A DNA stretch of 64,000 nt, taken from positions 1-64,000 of the forward strand of contig JAPDLJ010000002.1 of assembly GCA_025920705.1 (NCBI GenBank), given 5' to 3'. A model generated the notes under the pieces. That model was given only the letters and a program-made list of their open reading frames with translations, made no database searches and was not told the DNA's origin. The position numbers were made by a program, and so were the translations under genes. This stretch comes from Candidatus Jingweiarchaeum tengchongense (GTDB lineage Archaea; Nanobdellota; Nanobdellia; Jingweiarchaeales; Jingweiarchaeaceae). Shown here piece after piece: positions 36,398-45,363 of this stretch (its first letter is position 1; each line of letters starts with the position of its first letter).

Positions 36398-36964
36398 TTA
36401 TCCTACAGTAATACAATTTATATTTTTAAACAAAATTCTATCAAGATTGTCTTCTTTAAGACCAATTTCAAGGTTTAGAACCTCACCGACTTTTTTATAC
36501 TCTTCTGGTATTGCCAGCGTAAAGTTTAATTCTACGAGTTGGTTTGTCTTAAGTAAGTTAATTTTTTTCTCACCATGGGCAAGCAATCTATCTTCTTTGT
36601 ACACGTTAATAAAAATAACTGTATCAACGATATCATAAATTCCATCATTCATAATACTAAGTTTAAAATTATCCTCGGTTGAGTTTGAACACATAAAACC
36701 AGTAAGTGCTATTGAATATTTTTCTCTTAAAATTCCTCTCGATGTTGTGTTACTACATTTGTCTTGTAGGCATAGACCCATACAATAGATATCTGTACCA
36801 TTCTCTTTGATGTCGGAGTACTGTACACCAATACATTCACAGATGGTGTCTATAGAACCTGCAACTCTACTCAAATTTCCGCATGGCTTTGGAAACAAGA
36901 AGACAGCTATTCCCCAAACTATTAGAGAAGCAGCTAGCATATGTATTATCAGGTCAAGTTTCAT
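36398..36964 (-). CDS. Membrane-anchored cysteine-containing protein
   Basis: The 188-residue protein has an N-terminal helix (LIIHMLAASLIVWGIAVFLF) and an extracellular part with seven or so cysteines (CGNLSRVAGSIDTICECIG, YCMGLCLQDKC) and a beta-sandwich-like end (KLSIMNDGIYDIVDTVIFIN). Probably an exported surface protein stabilised by disulfides. No family recognised. Confidence 0.65.
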   Translation of the reverse strand: MKLDLIIHMLAASLIVWGIAVFLFPKPCGNLSRVAGSIDTICECIGVQYSDIKENGTDIYCMGLCLQDKCSNTTSRGILREKYSIALTGFMCSNSTEDNFKLSIMNDGIYDIVDTVIFINVYKEDRLLAHGEKKINLLKTNQLVELNFTLAIPEEYKKVGEVLNLEIGLKEDNLDRILFKNINCITVG

Positions 36965-37059
36965 TCAATAAAAAATAACAGTCATAAGTTAAATTTTTTC
37001 TGCATATCCAGATTAAAATAAACACTAAATTTTTAAATGTAAAATTTTTTACCAATTAT

Positions 37060-37293
37060 ATGGAAGAAGTTCTTAGGACGGATCAAGGAAAAATAGTAAT
37101 ATTCCTTCTAATCATAGGTGCTGTATTTTTCATTGCACTTACATTCTCACTACAACAAGGAATCGAAACATGTAACAATTGTTACATCATGGGTTTTGGC
37201 AATTACTCAGATGTAATACTTATATTGTTGGCGATGGCTTTCCTAATGTTCGTTTTGATCAGGTTCTATACACAGTTTTCTCCATTAAAATAA
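37060..37293 (+). CDS. Two-helix membrane protein
   Basis: The 77-residue protein has a short charged start (MEEVLRTDQGK), helix VIFLLIIGAVFFIALTF, a small loop with CNNCY and a second helix VILILLAMAFLMFVLI. The CxxC pair in the loop could form a disulfide. Unknown function. Confidence 0.6.
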   Translation: MEEVLRTDQGKIVIFLLIIGAVFFIALTFSLQQGIETCNNCYIMGFGNYSDVILILLAMAFLMFVLIRFYTQFSPLK

Positions 37294-37333
37294 ATTCAAA
37301 ATATATTTAAAATCACTATTATATAGTAAATAA

Positions 37334-38071
37334 ATGTTTCCAATAACAATAGAAAATTTAGTGGATAATATAAGAAACAAAGATTGTCCAAATTGGATAA
37401 AAAAAGAGAATGCGCTCTGTCTTTGCCAGGTTGTTTATGATGGAATGCTTGAACAAATGTTAGATCAACCATCTCTGCTTAATAAAACGTTTAAAGTAGC
37501 TTCAGAAGTATGTGCTAAATTTTACATTCCTGGTTACAATGCTAATGTTAATGAAAGAGACCTAGACTACATTAAAAAAACTACTAGGAAATTCAAGATC
37601 GACATTAAATTTCGACCTCTGAATGGGAGCGAAGATTGTGTCAAGGACTTCATCCGAAGTGTTGTAAAGTATTATAAAGAGCATGAGAGACCAGATGTAA
37701 TTATTTCGATTGCAAGTGGTGGATTTGAACCAGCGTTGGTTCTTTCCAAGGTGTTAAATACACCACATACGACATTAAGGTTCTCACATCACTATAGAAA
37801 TGATGAAAATGTGAAATTGTTACCATTCCAAGAAATGGAACTTAAAGAAAAAATTCCAAATAGTAATGTTTTGTTAATTGATGATTGGATAGAAAGCGGT
37901 AGAACAATCAATAAAGTAACTGATTTTTTAAATGAAAGTTATGCACCAAGAACGATTACTGTTGGCATTGTACTCAATAGTTACAATACAATATTTAATC
38001 CCGTTATGAAATTCCCTTTTAAAATAGTTAGGTACGAAGCAAATTTTCAAGACAAATTTTGCAGAATCTAA
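37334..38071 (+). CDS. Phosphoribosyltransferase-domain protein
   Basis: The 245-residue protein has the PRPP-binding loop NVLLIDDWIESGRTINKV (about 176-193) and an upstream VIISIASGGFEPALVLSKVL, the two glycine-rich loops of type I phosphoribosyltransferases. The N-terminal 90 residues are an unrecognised helical domain with cysteines. Base or partner unknown. Its 3' end overlaps the protease gene on the other strand by 44 bases. Confidence 0.75.
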   Translation: MFPITIENLVDNIRNKDCPNWIKKENALCLCQVVYDGMLEQMLDQPSLLNKTFKVASEVCAKFYIPGYNANVNERDLDYIKKTTRKFKIDIKFRPLNGSEDCVKDFIRSVVKYYKEHERPDVIISIASGGFEPALVLSKVLNTPHTTLRFSHHYRNDENVKLLPFQEMELKEKIPNSNVLLIDDWIESGRTINKVTDFLNESYAPRTITVGIVLNSYNTIFNPVMKFPFKIVRYEANFQDKFCRI

Positions 38072-38564
38072 ATTGTTTTTCTGGGCTTGAAGTACTCATG
38101 AAACACTCCTCAAATTCTTCTCCTTCATGGTCAAAGAGTCCTATTTGATGACCAAATTCATGAGTCAGTATTTTTACCAAATCATCCGTTGAGAGTGAAA
38201 ATTCTGATATCACGCTTCGATTACCAAGCGTATGTCCTGAAAGAAGATCAATTTTACAGATTATTTTTCCATCGTATATCGTAATTTGCTTCCTATATAT
38301 TGGTTCATTTAGTGCTAGAATCCATGGTTGGGTGTAATTCCAGCCAAGTCTCAGCACCTTATTCAGAGGAACCGCCAGGATTTCTCTATCCTCATAATTG
38401 ATAACATCTTCCATTCTTTTAATACGCTCCAGTTCACCCCTAACATTCCAATCCATTTTTTGTCTTCTTATTTTTTCAGGAAAAAATAAAAGTGCATTCT
38501 TGTAGATTTCATGAAGAGAAATATCAGGATTTTCTCTAAAGTCGATGAGTGTAACCACACTCAT
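38028..38564 (-). CDS. Archaemetzincin-like metalloprotease, diverged
   Basis: The 178-residue protein has HEFGHQIGLFDHEGEE then ECFMS and FCKIC (about 137-170). Archaemetzincins have HExxHxxGxxHCx4Cx(M) and CxxC; here the first two His and Glu are kept, the Met-turn ECFM and CxxC are kept, but the spacing to the third ligand is one longer (Asp at the usual spot, His next) and one zinc-finger cysteine is missing. Likely an active zinc protease with an altered third ligand. N-terminal beta structure fits the family. Confidence 0.72.
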   Translation of the reverse strand: MSVVTLIDFRENPDISLHEIYKNALLFFPEKIRRQKMDWNVRGELERIKRMEDVINYEDREILAVPLNKVLRLGWNYTQPWILALNEPIYRKQITIYDGKIICKIDLLSGHTLGNRSVISEFSLSTDDLVKILTHEFGHQIGLFDHEGEEFEECFMSTSSPEKQFRFCKICLENLLRT

Positions 38565-38603
38565 AAGTAGAAAGGTAACAAATGTTAAATAAATATTTTA
38601 CTT

Positions 38604-39260
38604 TTAAGTAGTGTCTAATAAAGAAACCTCGATTCGCTGTTTTCCTTTTCCAGGTTTTTTGCCTTTATCTACCCTGATTTGACCTATCTCACTTGTGTTT
38701 TTAACATGCGTCCCCAGGCAGTGCATCTTTGGAAATATCTCTATCTTCCAATACCAAATATCAGGATTGTCTGGTTCTCGTGCTCTCTCAATTTCATAAT
38801 TCTTTGCGATTATTTGATTCGCCTTTTCTTCGACTGCCTTCAATTTCTCCGTATCGATCTCTTCTATCAAGTAATCATTCCTATCTTTTTTATCATCAAC
38901 AATTCCAGGAGATGCAACTTTGCAATCAGGACCAAATATAGCTTGCATTACATAATAAACAATATGTGCTGCTGAATGTAATCGCATTATCTTGTATCTC
39001 CTTTCCCAATCGATTTTTCCATGAACAATGTCACCAACTTTGAAATTGGGCTCCCTTTCAAGTATGTGTATGACTTTGTCACCTTCTTTTATTGTGTTGA
39101 CTACCTTTATCCCATTTATTTCACCAGTATCACCCACTTGACCTCCACCCTGCGGATAAAAACAAGTCTGGTCAAGAACAACTTGGTTTCCATTGATTTC
39201 AATTACCTTTGCATCAAATTCCTTCATATATACATCTTCGTAAAATAATTTTCTAGTCAT
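38604..39260 (-). CDS. alaX: Alanyl-tRNA editing protein AlaX
   Basis: The 218-residue protein has the two zinc motifs of AlaRS/AlaX editing domains: HSAAH (about 95-99) and MHCLGTH (Cys and His, about 179-185), plus CFYPQGGGQVGDTG, the conserved opening loop. It hydrolyses Ser- or Gly-tRNA-Ala in trans, correcting AlaRS errors. Length fits the AlaX-M type. It is a single gene with a leaderless-looking start. Confidence 0.93.
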   Translation of the reverse strand: MTRKLFYEDVYMKEFDAKVIEINGNQVVLDQTCFYPQGGGQVGDTGEINGIKVVNTIKEGDKVIHILEREPNFKVGDIVHGKIDWERRYKIMRLHSAAHIVYYVMQAIFGPDCKVASPGIVDDKKDRNDYLIEEIDTEKLKAVEEKANQIIAKNYEIERAREPDNPDIWYWKIEIFPKMHCLGTHVKNTSEIGQIRVDKGKKPGKGKQRIEVSLLDTT

Positions 39261-39321
39261 AAGTTCAATTCAAAAATATTTAAGTTTATAAACTTTTTAT
39301 ATATAACAGTGAGGTGGTGAA

Positions 39322-39558
39322 ATGCCCCAAGCAAAAAAAGTTTTAAACCAAGCTGCTTCAGCGATGGGTACAATAACCTTGTTAATAGTGACTGCCGTGA
39401 TCCTAATCGTTATGGGACTAGTATTCTTTCTAGTAAATTTATGGATCATAAAATTTGCAGCGGTAGACATCCTTAAATTACAAGTTTCTGGCGAATGGAT
39501 TGTTTTTTCAGCAGCAGTTCTGAGTGCAGCATCAATGATTGGCTCAAAGAGCAGATAA
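39322..39558 (+). CDS. Small two-helix membrane protein
   Basis: The 78-residue protein has helices TLLIVTAVILIVMGLVFFLV and WIVFSAAVLSAASMI, each followed by charged residues. A GGTGGTGAA ribosome binding site and the TATA-like TTTATATATAA support expression. Possibly a small regulatory subunit; no family recognised. Confidence 0.65.
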   Translation: MPQAKKVLNQAASAMGTITLLIVTAVILIVMGLVFFLVNLWIIKFAAVDILKLQVSGEWIVFSAAVLSAASMIGSKSR

Positions 39559-39630
39559 ATAATCATTATTTTTTTGTATTTACTATAAAGTAAAAATATT
39601 TAAGTAAGGGAAGATGTAATATCATTAAAA

Positions 39631-40101
39631 ATGAATAATTATAAAACCATGCCATTAAGAAAATGGTTTGAAGATAGGATTCGTTCTTCAACGAGTGTTG
39701 CTCAAGAATCACTAAAACAACAAATGAAAAAGCTTGAAGAAATTGGTTGGGACCTCGATAAACCTATTTTTGATAACATGCGTGAAACACTCAAAAAATT
39801 AGATAAAGATCAGAGAGAAGCATACATTGTAAGCATTGCTTACTTGTGGACAAGTCCCGAATTCATTTCCAATAGCTTGTATGAGATTAAATATGAAGAA
39901 TTAGAGAAATTTAAAGCAAACATTTTGGATGAAGCTGCTGAAGCAAAACAGTTTTTCAAAGACCTTGCAAGAGAATGCGATGTTGAAATTCCGGAGGATG
40001 CACTTGAGAAGATAGTTGAAATAAATAAACAGAATTCTTTGAGAATTGTGGATGAGCATATAAAAGGAAGAAAACCAGCATCATATGGTTTTATTGTTTA
40101 A
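39631..40101 (+). CDS. Unknown helical 156-residue protein
   Basis: The protein is almost all charged helices (SVAQESLKQQMKKLEEIG, DEAAEAKQFFKDLARECDVE), with an early RKWFEDRI segment. No motif recognised. Its stop overlaps the convergent YIP1-like gene by 4 bases. Confidence 0.65.
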   Translation: MNNYKTMPLRKWFEDRIRSSTSVAQESLKQQMKKLEEIGWDLDKPIFDNMRETLKKLDKDQREAYIVSIAYLWTSPEFISNSLYEIKYEELEKFKANILDEAAEAKQFFKDLARECDVEIPEDALEKIVEINKQNSLRIVDEHIKGRKPASYGFIV

Positions 40102-40679
40102 TAAAAATTAACAGTTGTGCCTCTAAGAAATAACTCAATGAAAGTTAGTGTGATCATAGCTGAAACAAGAATAATAGCCTTCCATTCTTTTAGTTTGTAC
40201 AATACGATTGGAGCAATGTACAACTGTATAACGAGAGACCAGAAACCAACGAATAGGGAGAAATAGGGAATAAAACCGCCCAACAAACATGGAGCAACGC
40301 CGTAGCAGACTGATTTCCAAGCATTCAAAAATGAGCCCTGCCCACCGGCAAGCTTGATAATTGCATGTAAAAAGAGAGTAGTACAAATAAGAATTAGAAT
40401 TGCAAATATTGTGATCAAAAATGGTTCAATGAAATATGCGATTGGACCATACCTTGGAACAAAATAATTTCTAATCGCTCTATAACCCATTATTTGCGCC
40501 TGATATGCAGATGAAAAATCCGTGCTTTCTATTCCAAGATAATTTATGATTGAGGTCAAAATTGCAATCATAATTGTTATTTTTAGAAAGAATATAAATG
40601 GCTCTTTCCAACCTTCTTTCTCTGTCTTTTCAAAAAAAGTTCTTGGTTCTTCAAGTATCTCAAAAAATTTTTTTATCAT
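40098..40679 (-). CDS. YIP1-family membrane protein
   Basis: From ATG at 40679 (GGTGAT five bases upstream; ATG at 40700 is less likely) the 193-residue protein begins with the cytosolic segment KFFEILEEPRTFFEKTEKEGW and has five helices including KLAGGQGSFLNAWKSVCYGVA, the YIP1-domain signature. Function in archaea is unknown; eukaryotic homologues act in vesicle membranes. Confidence 0.78.
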   Translation of the reverse strand: MIKKFFEILEEPRTFFEKTEKEGWKEPFIFFLKITIMIAILTSIINYLGIESTDFSSAYQAQIMGYRAIRNYFVPRYGPIAYFIEPFLITIFAILILICTTLFLHAIIKLAGGQGSFLNAWKSVCYGVAPCLLGGFIPYFSLFVGFWSLVIQLYIAPIVLYKLKEWKAIILVSAMITLTFIELFLRGTTVNFY

Positions 40680-40778
40680 TAAATCACCAATTACATACAT
40701 TTTATATAATATTAAATTAGATATAAAAGGGATTCGTTTGAATAAAAGTTTAAAAATACTTAAATATAGTTTCTATCT

Positions 40779-41366
40779 ATGTCCCTAAAAGATTTTTTTG
40801 AAAGCGAAAGAGTTTTAGGACAAGTAATTAGATTTGGTATCAGAAAAAGATTGAAAGATGAGAATGTTGCCGAGCATAGCTTTCATACCGCGTTATATGC
40901 GATGATCTTGGCGGATATAGAACAGAAAAAGTTTGGTAATAAGGTAAACATGGAAAAGGTATTTAGGGGTGCACTTTTACATGATTTGGAAGAATGCATG
41001 ACTGGTGATATCCTGTTCCATTTCAAACACAGCGATGAAAAATTGACTTCAGAAATAAAAAGAATTGGCACAAAGTTCTATGAAAAATTGATAAAGAATC
41101 TTCCGGCTAGCATGCAAAAAGATTATATGGAAGCGTGGTTGCACTGCAAAGACCCCAATACAATTGAGGGAAGAATTGTCTGGGCAGCTGACCGATTGGA
41201 AGCACTTTTTTATGCATTGGATGAATTAAGACTTGGTAACAAGTCTTTTAGACTGGTTCTGATTGAAATAATGAATGATATAAAAAAAATAAAATTGAGA
41301 AGTTTAGATTTTGTTCTGAATGAAATAAAAAATGAGCTAAAAACTTGGAAAGTAAAGCCAAAATGA
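40779..41366 (+). CDS. HD-domain phosphohydrolase (YfbR/HDDC2-like)
   Basis: The 195-residue protein has ENVAEHSFHTALYAMILA (first His), GALLHDLEECMTGDI (HD pair, about 68-72) and a later D in VWAADRLEALFYALDEL. This is the HDDC2/YfbR series of 5'-deoxynucleotidases. It probably dephosphorylates dNMPs. Its stop overlaps the SWIM gene start as ATGA. Confidence 0.85.
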   Translation: MSLKDFFESERVLGQVIRFGIRKRLKDENVAEHSFHTALYAMILADIEQKKFGNKVNMEKVFRGALLHDLEECMTGDILFHFKHSDEKLTSEIKRIGTKFYEKLIKNLPASMQKDYMEAWLHCKDPNTIEGRIVWAADRLEALFYALDELRLGNKSFRLVLIEIMNDIKKIKLRSLDFVLNEIKNELKTWKVKPK

Positions 41367-41683
41367 AAATAAGAATGATTGACATAACAAACATCAATCA
41401 TGGTTTTAATAAATTTAGAAGGGCAATTAGAATTAGTGAAAATGTTTCAATTGATTACATAACAAAGAGACACGTTGCTTTTACTGTTTTTGATGATATA
41501 AAGAAAACAATTCATAGTGTCTTGTACAAGAGTGAGGAGAAACCACCATATGATTGGAGTTGTGATTGCAAGTGGTTCTCTACGAGAGGAGTAAGTACTG
41601 GTGTATACTGCGCACATATAATTGCTGTTAACATAAAACTCTCACAAGACAAACAAATGTTACGTTATATAGAGAAAATATAA
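41363..41683 (+). CDS. SWIM-type zinc finger protein
   Basis: From ATG at 41363 the 106-residue protein has YDWSCDCKWFSTRGVSTGVYCAHIIAV in pieces: CDCKW then YCAH, the CxCx(n)CxH motif of SWIM fingers, and little else. Stand-alone SWIM proteins bind DNA or recombination factors in some archaea. It is translationally coupled to the HD phosphohydrolase, suggesting a nucleic-acid or nucleotide role. Confidence 0.75.
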   Translation: MKIRMIDITNINHGFNKFRRAIRISENVSIDYITKRHVAFTVFDDIKKTIHSVLYKSEEKPPYDWSCDCKWFSTRGVSTGVYCAHIIAVNIKLSQDKQMLRYIEKI

Positions 41684-41741
41684 TTTTTCAAAATTTATAT
41701 TTGCGAAATGCTTAAAAGTATGGGGAGAGAAAATAATTTGT

Positions 41742-41814
41742 GCCCTGGTAGCTCAGCTGGTAGAGCGACTGCCTTGTAAGCAGTAGGTCGGGGGTTCGAG
41801 ACCCTCCCAGGGCT
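41742..41814 (+). tRNA. tRNA-Thr (anticodon UGU)
   Basis: Acceptor GCCCUGG/CCAGGGC, discriminator U73 as usual for archaeal threonine tRNA; anticodon stem ACUGC/GCAGU, loop CUUGUAA gives UGU. A T-run follows at 41814-41819, a simple archaeal terminator. No intron. Confidence 0.97.
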
Positions 41815-41844
41815 TTTTTAAATTTTGATGTCGTAAGTTCTATC

Positions 41845-42771
41845 TTATATCAAGAAATAAGGTTTTCTTCTCAAATTTGCTTCTTTGAATATGTTTGTTA
41901 ACTCATCATCACTTGCGCCGTTTCGTATGGGAGTTAATATATCAACCAAGTTATCATTTTTCATCAAACAAGGTTTTAATTTACCATCGCTTGTTACTCG
42001 CAATCTTGTACAATATTTGCAGAATTCTGTATTTTCAGTTGGTCCCACGATTTCAATGGTTACATTTGGTAAATGATAAACCGAACGATTTTGCATATAT
42101 TTTCTGTTCTCCACTTTTATTGCTTTGTGTTTCAGTTTGTTCTCGTAATCTTCTAGTGACTTATGGTAATTTTCATAATATTTTTTATTTATATTCATTT
42201 GTTCGAGTTCAATTAACTGCAAAAAACCAGTTGTTTTGCTCGCAAAATTGATCATTTCGTCTACTTCCGTATCATTTATCCCTCGAAGTACGAGCATGTT
42301 AAGTTTAACTGGGTGAAGCCCAGCAGAAACAGCACTTTTTATTCCTTCAATTACATCTTCCAATTTACCTCCTGTCAATTTGTTGTAAACACTTTCATCA
42401 AGTGTGGGTAAATTTATGTTAACTCGCCTCAGGCCAGCATTTTTAAGTTCTTCAGCTAAATCAGCAAGCATCACTCCATTCGTTGTTATTGAGATATCTT
42501 CCAATGTTTCAATCTTGGCGATTTCTCTGACGATCTTTACGATGTCTTTCCTAATCAGAGGCTCCCCACCCGTAAGCTTTATGCCGCGAATACCAAGAGA
42601 TGAACCCACCCTTGCAATACGAACAATCTCGTCAATACTCATTTCGGATAATTTATCTCCAACACTATCTTCACCTTCCCTATGACAATAAGAACACCTT
42701 AAGTTGCAACGCTGTGTGAGTGAAATACGCAGATTTAATAATGGTCTGCCATACAAATCAATCAACATCAT
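41845..42771 (-). CDS. moaA: GTP 3',8-cyclase MoaA (molybdopterin synthesis)
   Basis: The 308-residue radical SAM enzyme has the SAM cluster CNLRCSYCHREGE (about 22-34), the GGEPL motif LTGGEPLIRKD, and the C-terminal second cluster FCKYCTRLRVTSDGKLKPC. Both clusters define MoaA, which turns GTP into the cyclic precursor of molybdopterin/tungstopterin. No other moa gene is adjacent. Two ATG codons in tandem mark the start. Confidence 0.95.
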   Translation of the reverse strand: MMLIDLYGRPLLNLRISLTQRCNLRCSYCHREGEDSVGDKLSEMSIDEIVRIARVGSSLGIRGIKLTGGEPLIRKDIVKIVREIAKIETLEDISITTNGVMLADLAEELKNAGLRRVNINLPTLDESVYNKLTGGKLEDVIEGIKSAVSAGLHPVKLNMLVLRGINDTEVDEMINFASKTTGFLQLIELEQMNINKKYYENYHKSLEDYENKLKHKAIKVENRKYMQNRSVYHLPNVTIEIVGPTENTEFCKYCTRLRVTSDGKLKPCLMKNDNLVDILTPIRNGASDDELTNIFKEANLRRKPYFLI

Positions 42772-42826
42772 TCTAATTTAAAGTAAGCACAATAATTTTA
42801 AATTCATTGGTTTCATATTGACTACT

Positions 42827-43144
42827 ATGAAAAAGACCCAAGCAGTAAAGAAAATAGATGAAGAGGAGATAAAATCTGGACTTGAGAACTTGGTCACAAT
42901 TGAACCTTTTCCAAAAGATTATTCTGGTGACTGGTCAACTTTATGGGATAATAAATGCCCAAGATGTAATGTTCCGGTTCAAATGAGATATTTGGGTTAT
43001 GGTGTATTCGAAGATTCATTGATTGGAAAATGCTCATATTGTGGAAAAGAAATTGTATTCGCACATGATTCACCCAGGAGCGGACAGGAGGAAGAAGTCA
43101 GAATTTGGTACGATGGAAGGCTGATTAGACGATTCAGAAACTAG
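42827..43144 (+). CDS. Zinc-ribbon protein, 105 residues
   Basis: From ATG at 42827 the protein has CPRCNVPVQMRYLGYG then CSYCGKEIVF, a zinc ribbon of two CxxC pairs, and acidic ends. An in-frame TTG at 42818 exists, but the TATA-like TTTTAAAT fits 42827. Its 3' end overlaps the ABC permease gene by 11 bases. No family recognised. Confidence 0.7.
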   Translation: MKKTQAVKKIDEEEIKSGLENLVTIEPFPKDYSGDWSTLWDNKCPRCNVPVQMRYLGYGVFEDSLIGKCSYCGKEIVFAHDSPRSGQEEEVRIWYDGRLIRRFRN

Positions 43145-44537
43145 GCTGTTCCCATTCTTCCCACTTTTCGTAACTTTTTCTAAGAATGTGGAAAGATGGC
43201 AGTAAAAGTGTAAGACTGATGAACAATATAGATGGGTCCAGCATTGATAGGAATATCATAACTAACAGAATCGGGGAGATTGAGATCACATAAATCAAAA
43301 ATATTTTTGCATTGTACAAAAGAACATTTGGATAAAGACCTGTAAGATAAATTGTAATTGAAAGTGTATAAAATGAAATGGAAATGAGTGTAAGAAGTGC
43401 TGGAGCAAAGTAATTAAGCTCATTTCTCCAAATTGCTAATAGGAAAAGAATAAAAATAGATACGAGATTGATCATTGCATAGCTGTGAATTTTACTTTTC
43501 ATCACGGTTGAAACCTTAACTGGAAGGAACGAATAAGAGGTAAACAAATCAAATTCTGTAAGCCAGTTGTAAACGGATGAAGAGATCACACCAAGAAGTA
43601 TAGAGAAAATAATCAAATAGTTTACCGGAACAAATTTTAGAAAGAAATAAAGCATTACCCAGATGATAGCAATCGGAAAGAGAAATGAGAATATTATCTT
43701 GCCCACTCCACCTTCACTCCTGTCCAAATCTAAGAAATCCTTTGCGATGAAGACTGAATAGTTGCTAAACTTGAATCTATTCGACAAATCTTCAAGCCTG
43801 TCCTTGAATCTTCTCTTCTTTTCAGTGTATTCAACTTTCATAAACAAAATAGAGAGTCCTGATAGAACAAAAATAATCAGAAGGGAAAGAAAAACTTGGA
43901 ATACGGAGCGATTGTAAAAGAAGACTAAAGGAGGTAACAAAGCAAGTATATCAATTTTTAAGTAAATAGTAAAGAATGTGTTAAGTGTAATTAATGATAG
44001 GATAATTGCAATGAGCAATTTTAATGAGTGTACATAAACCGTTGAGAGAAAAAAAGAAATTGATAAACCAATTAAAAATGAGAGTGTTAGTGTGATCAGA
44101 AATAACAGTGCATAACTGATATCTACTGAGATGATTTGTGATGCAATTGCAAAACCAAATACAAATGGTAATATCCAAAGTAAAAAGTAATACACAATAT
44201 CCTTTACATAAAAGTTTAGAAGTATTCTTTTATCAGAAATTGGCAGATTTCTAGAAGAATATGCGATCAGACTCGCATGTCCAAATCTCCTGTTCATTGC
44301 CTCCCTACCAAGAAGTCCAAAAGAACCGACACTGAGACCAAGTAAAACGAAGGAATAGTGTGCAATTAAAATGACTTGTTTCAAGGGCAGAATTTCAATA
44401 AATATTGGTATGACTAGTGATCCTGCAAATGAAAAAAATAACAAAACGATTGGAAAGAGGGCAAACATAAAATTTCCAAAAATACTTGAATGTATCCTCC
44501 ACTCTTCTTTCATCATATTCCAAAATATTTCAAACAT
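43134..44537 (-). CDS. ABC-2-like exporter permease
   Basis: The 467-residue protein has about ten hydrophobic segments in two bundles separated by a charged loop (EYTEKKRRFKDRLEDLSNRF). It starts 1 base after the ATPase stop, so the two form an exporter. The large size recalls archaeal ABC-2 permeases of unknown substrate. Confidence 0.8.
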   Translation of the reverse strand: MFEIFWNMMKEEWRIHSSIFGNFMFALFPIVLLFFSFAGSLVIPIFIEILPLKQVILIAHYSFVLLGLSVGSFGLLGREAMNRRFGHASLIAYSSRNLPISDKRILLNFYVKDIVYYFLLWILPFVFGFAIASQIISVDISYALLFLITLTLSFLIGLSISFFLSTVYVHSLKLLIAIILSLITLNTFFTIYLKIDILALLPPLVFFYNRSVFQVFLSLLIIFVLSGLSILFMKVEYTEKKRRFKDRLEDLSNRFKFSNYSVFIAKDFLDLDRSEGGVGKIIFSFLFPIAIIWVMLYFFLKFVPVNYLIIFSILLGVISSSVYNWLTEFDLFTSYSFLPVKVSTVMKSKIHSYAMINLVSIFILFLLAIWRNELNYFAPALLTLISISFYTLSITIYLTGLYPNVLLYNAKIFLIYVISISPILLVMIFLSMLDPSILFISLTLLLPSFHILRKSYEKWEEWEQPSF

Positions 44538-44538
44538 T

Positions 44539-45255
44539 TTAGCTCTCTTTTACCAATTTTATGAAAAATTGTTCAAGGTGCTGTCTTCTCTTCTTGAGCT
44601 CCTTTATTGGACCTTTGTAAATGATTTTGCCCTTATCTATGATTCCTATCGTCGTGCATATCTCTTCAGCTATCTCAAGTACGTGTGTTGAGAAAAATAT
44701 TGTTCCACCCTTCTTTACAAATTCCATCAAGTAATCCTTAACTTTCCTTTGAATTATTGGGTCTAAATTTATCAATGGTTCATCGATGAAAGCAAGTGTA
44801 GGTTCATGAATGAATGCTTGTGCGAACATTAATTTTTGTCTTGTTCCTCTTGACAAATCCTTGCACAAAACATCCCTTTGATCCTCAAATTCCAAGAACT
44901 TGAACCACTCTTCACACTTTTTCCTTATGTTATCTAATTTTCTTATTTTTGCTACAAAATATAGATACTCTTCTGCTGTGAGAAAGCTTGGTGGATTCTC
45001 CTGTTCGGGTATTATCCCAACAAGCTCCCTTATTTTTATTGGATCCTTAAGTATGCTGATCCCAAGTACCTTGGCGTCTCCTTTTGTTGGTCTAATTTGT
45101 CCAGTTAACAACTTAACAGTTGTCGTTTTACCAGATCCGTTTGGACCAAGGAGTCCGAACAACTCACCTCTCCTTATTTTTAAAGAATCAATGTTGACTG
45201 CGGTTAAATCGCCAAATTTTTTGACAAGATTTCTTACTTCTATGATGTTTTCCAT
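44539..45255 (-). CDS. ABC transporter ATP-binding protein
   Basis: The 238-residue ATPase has Walker A LGPNGSGKTTTVK (about 37-49), signature DLSRGTRQKLMFAQAF, Walker B LAFIDEPLINLDP and switch FFSTHVLEIAEE. The signature serine-glycine is SRG rather than SGG, seen in some ABC-2 type ATPases. It pairs with the permease encoded next. Confidence 0.92.
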   Translation of the reverse strand: MENIIEVRNLVKKFGDLTAVNIDSLKIRRGELFGLLGPNGSGKTTTVKLLTGQIRPTKGDAKVLGISILKDPIKIRELVGIIPEQENPPSFLTAEEYLYFVAKIRKLDNIRKKCEEWFKFLEFEDQRDVLCKDLSRGTRQKLMFAQAFIHEPTLAFIDEPLINLDPIIQRKVKDYLMEFVKKGGTIFFSTHVLEIAEEICTTIGIIDKGKIIYKGPIKELKKRRQHLEQFFIKLVKES

Positions 45256-45363
45256 ACTATATTATTGGGTTTCTAATCTTAAATAGATAATGACTCCAGA
45301 TAAAAAATTTTTGAATTAACAATGAGAAAATTATATAAGTAAATTCAATTTAGTTAGAAATTT

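Noticed and set aside
41895-42251. Antisense frame opposite moaA
   Set aside because: It lies opposite conserved Fe-S motifs, so the open frame is a side effect of moaA codon use.
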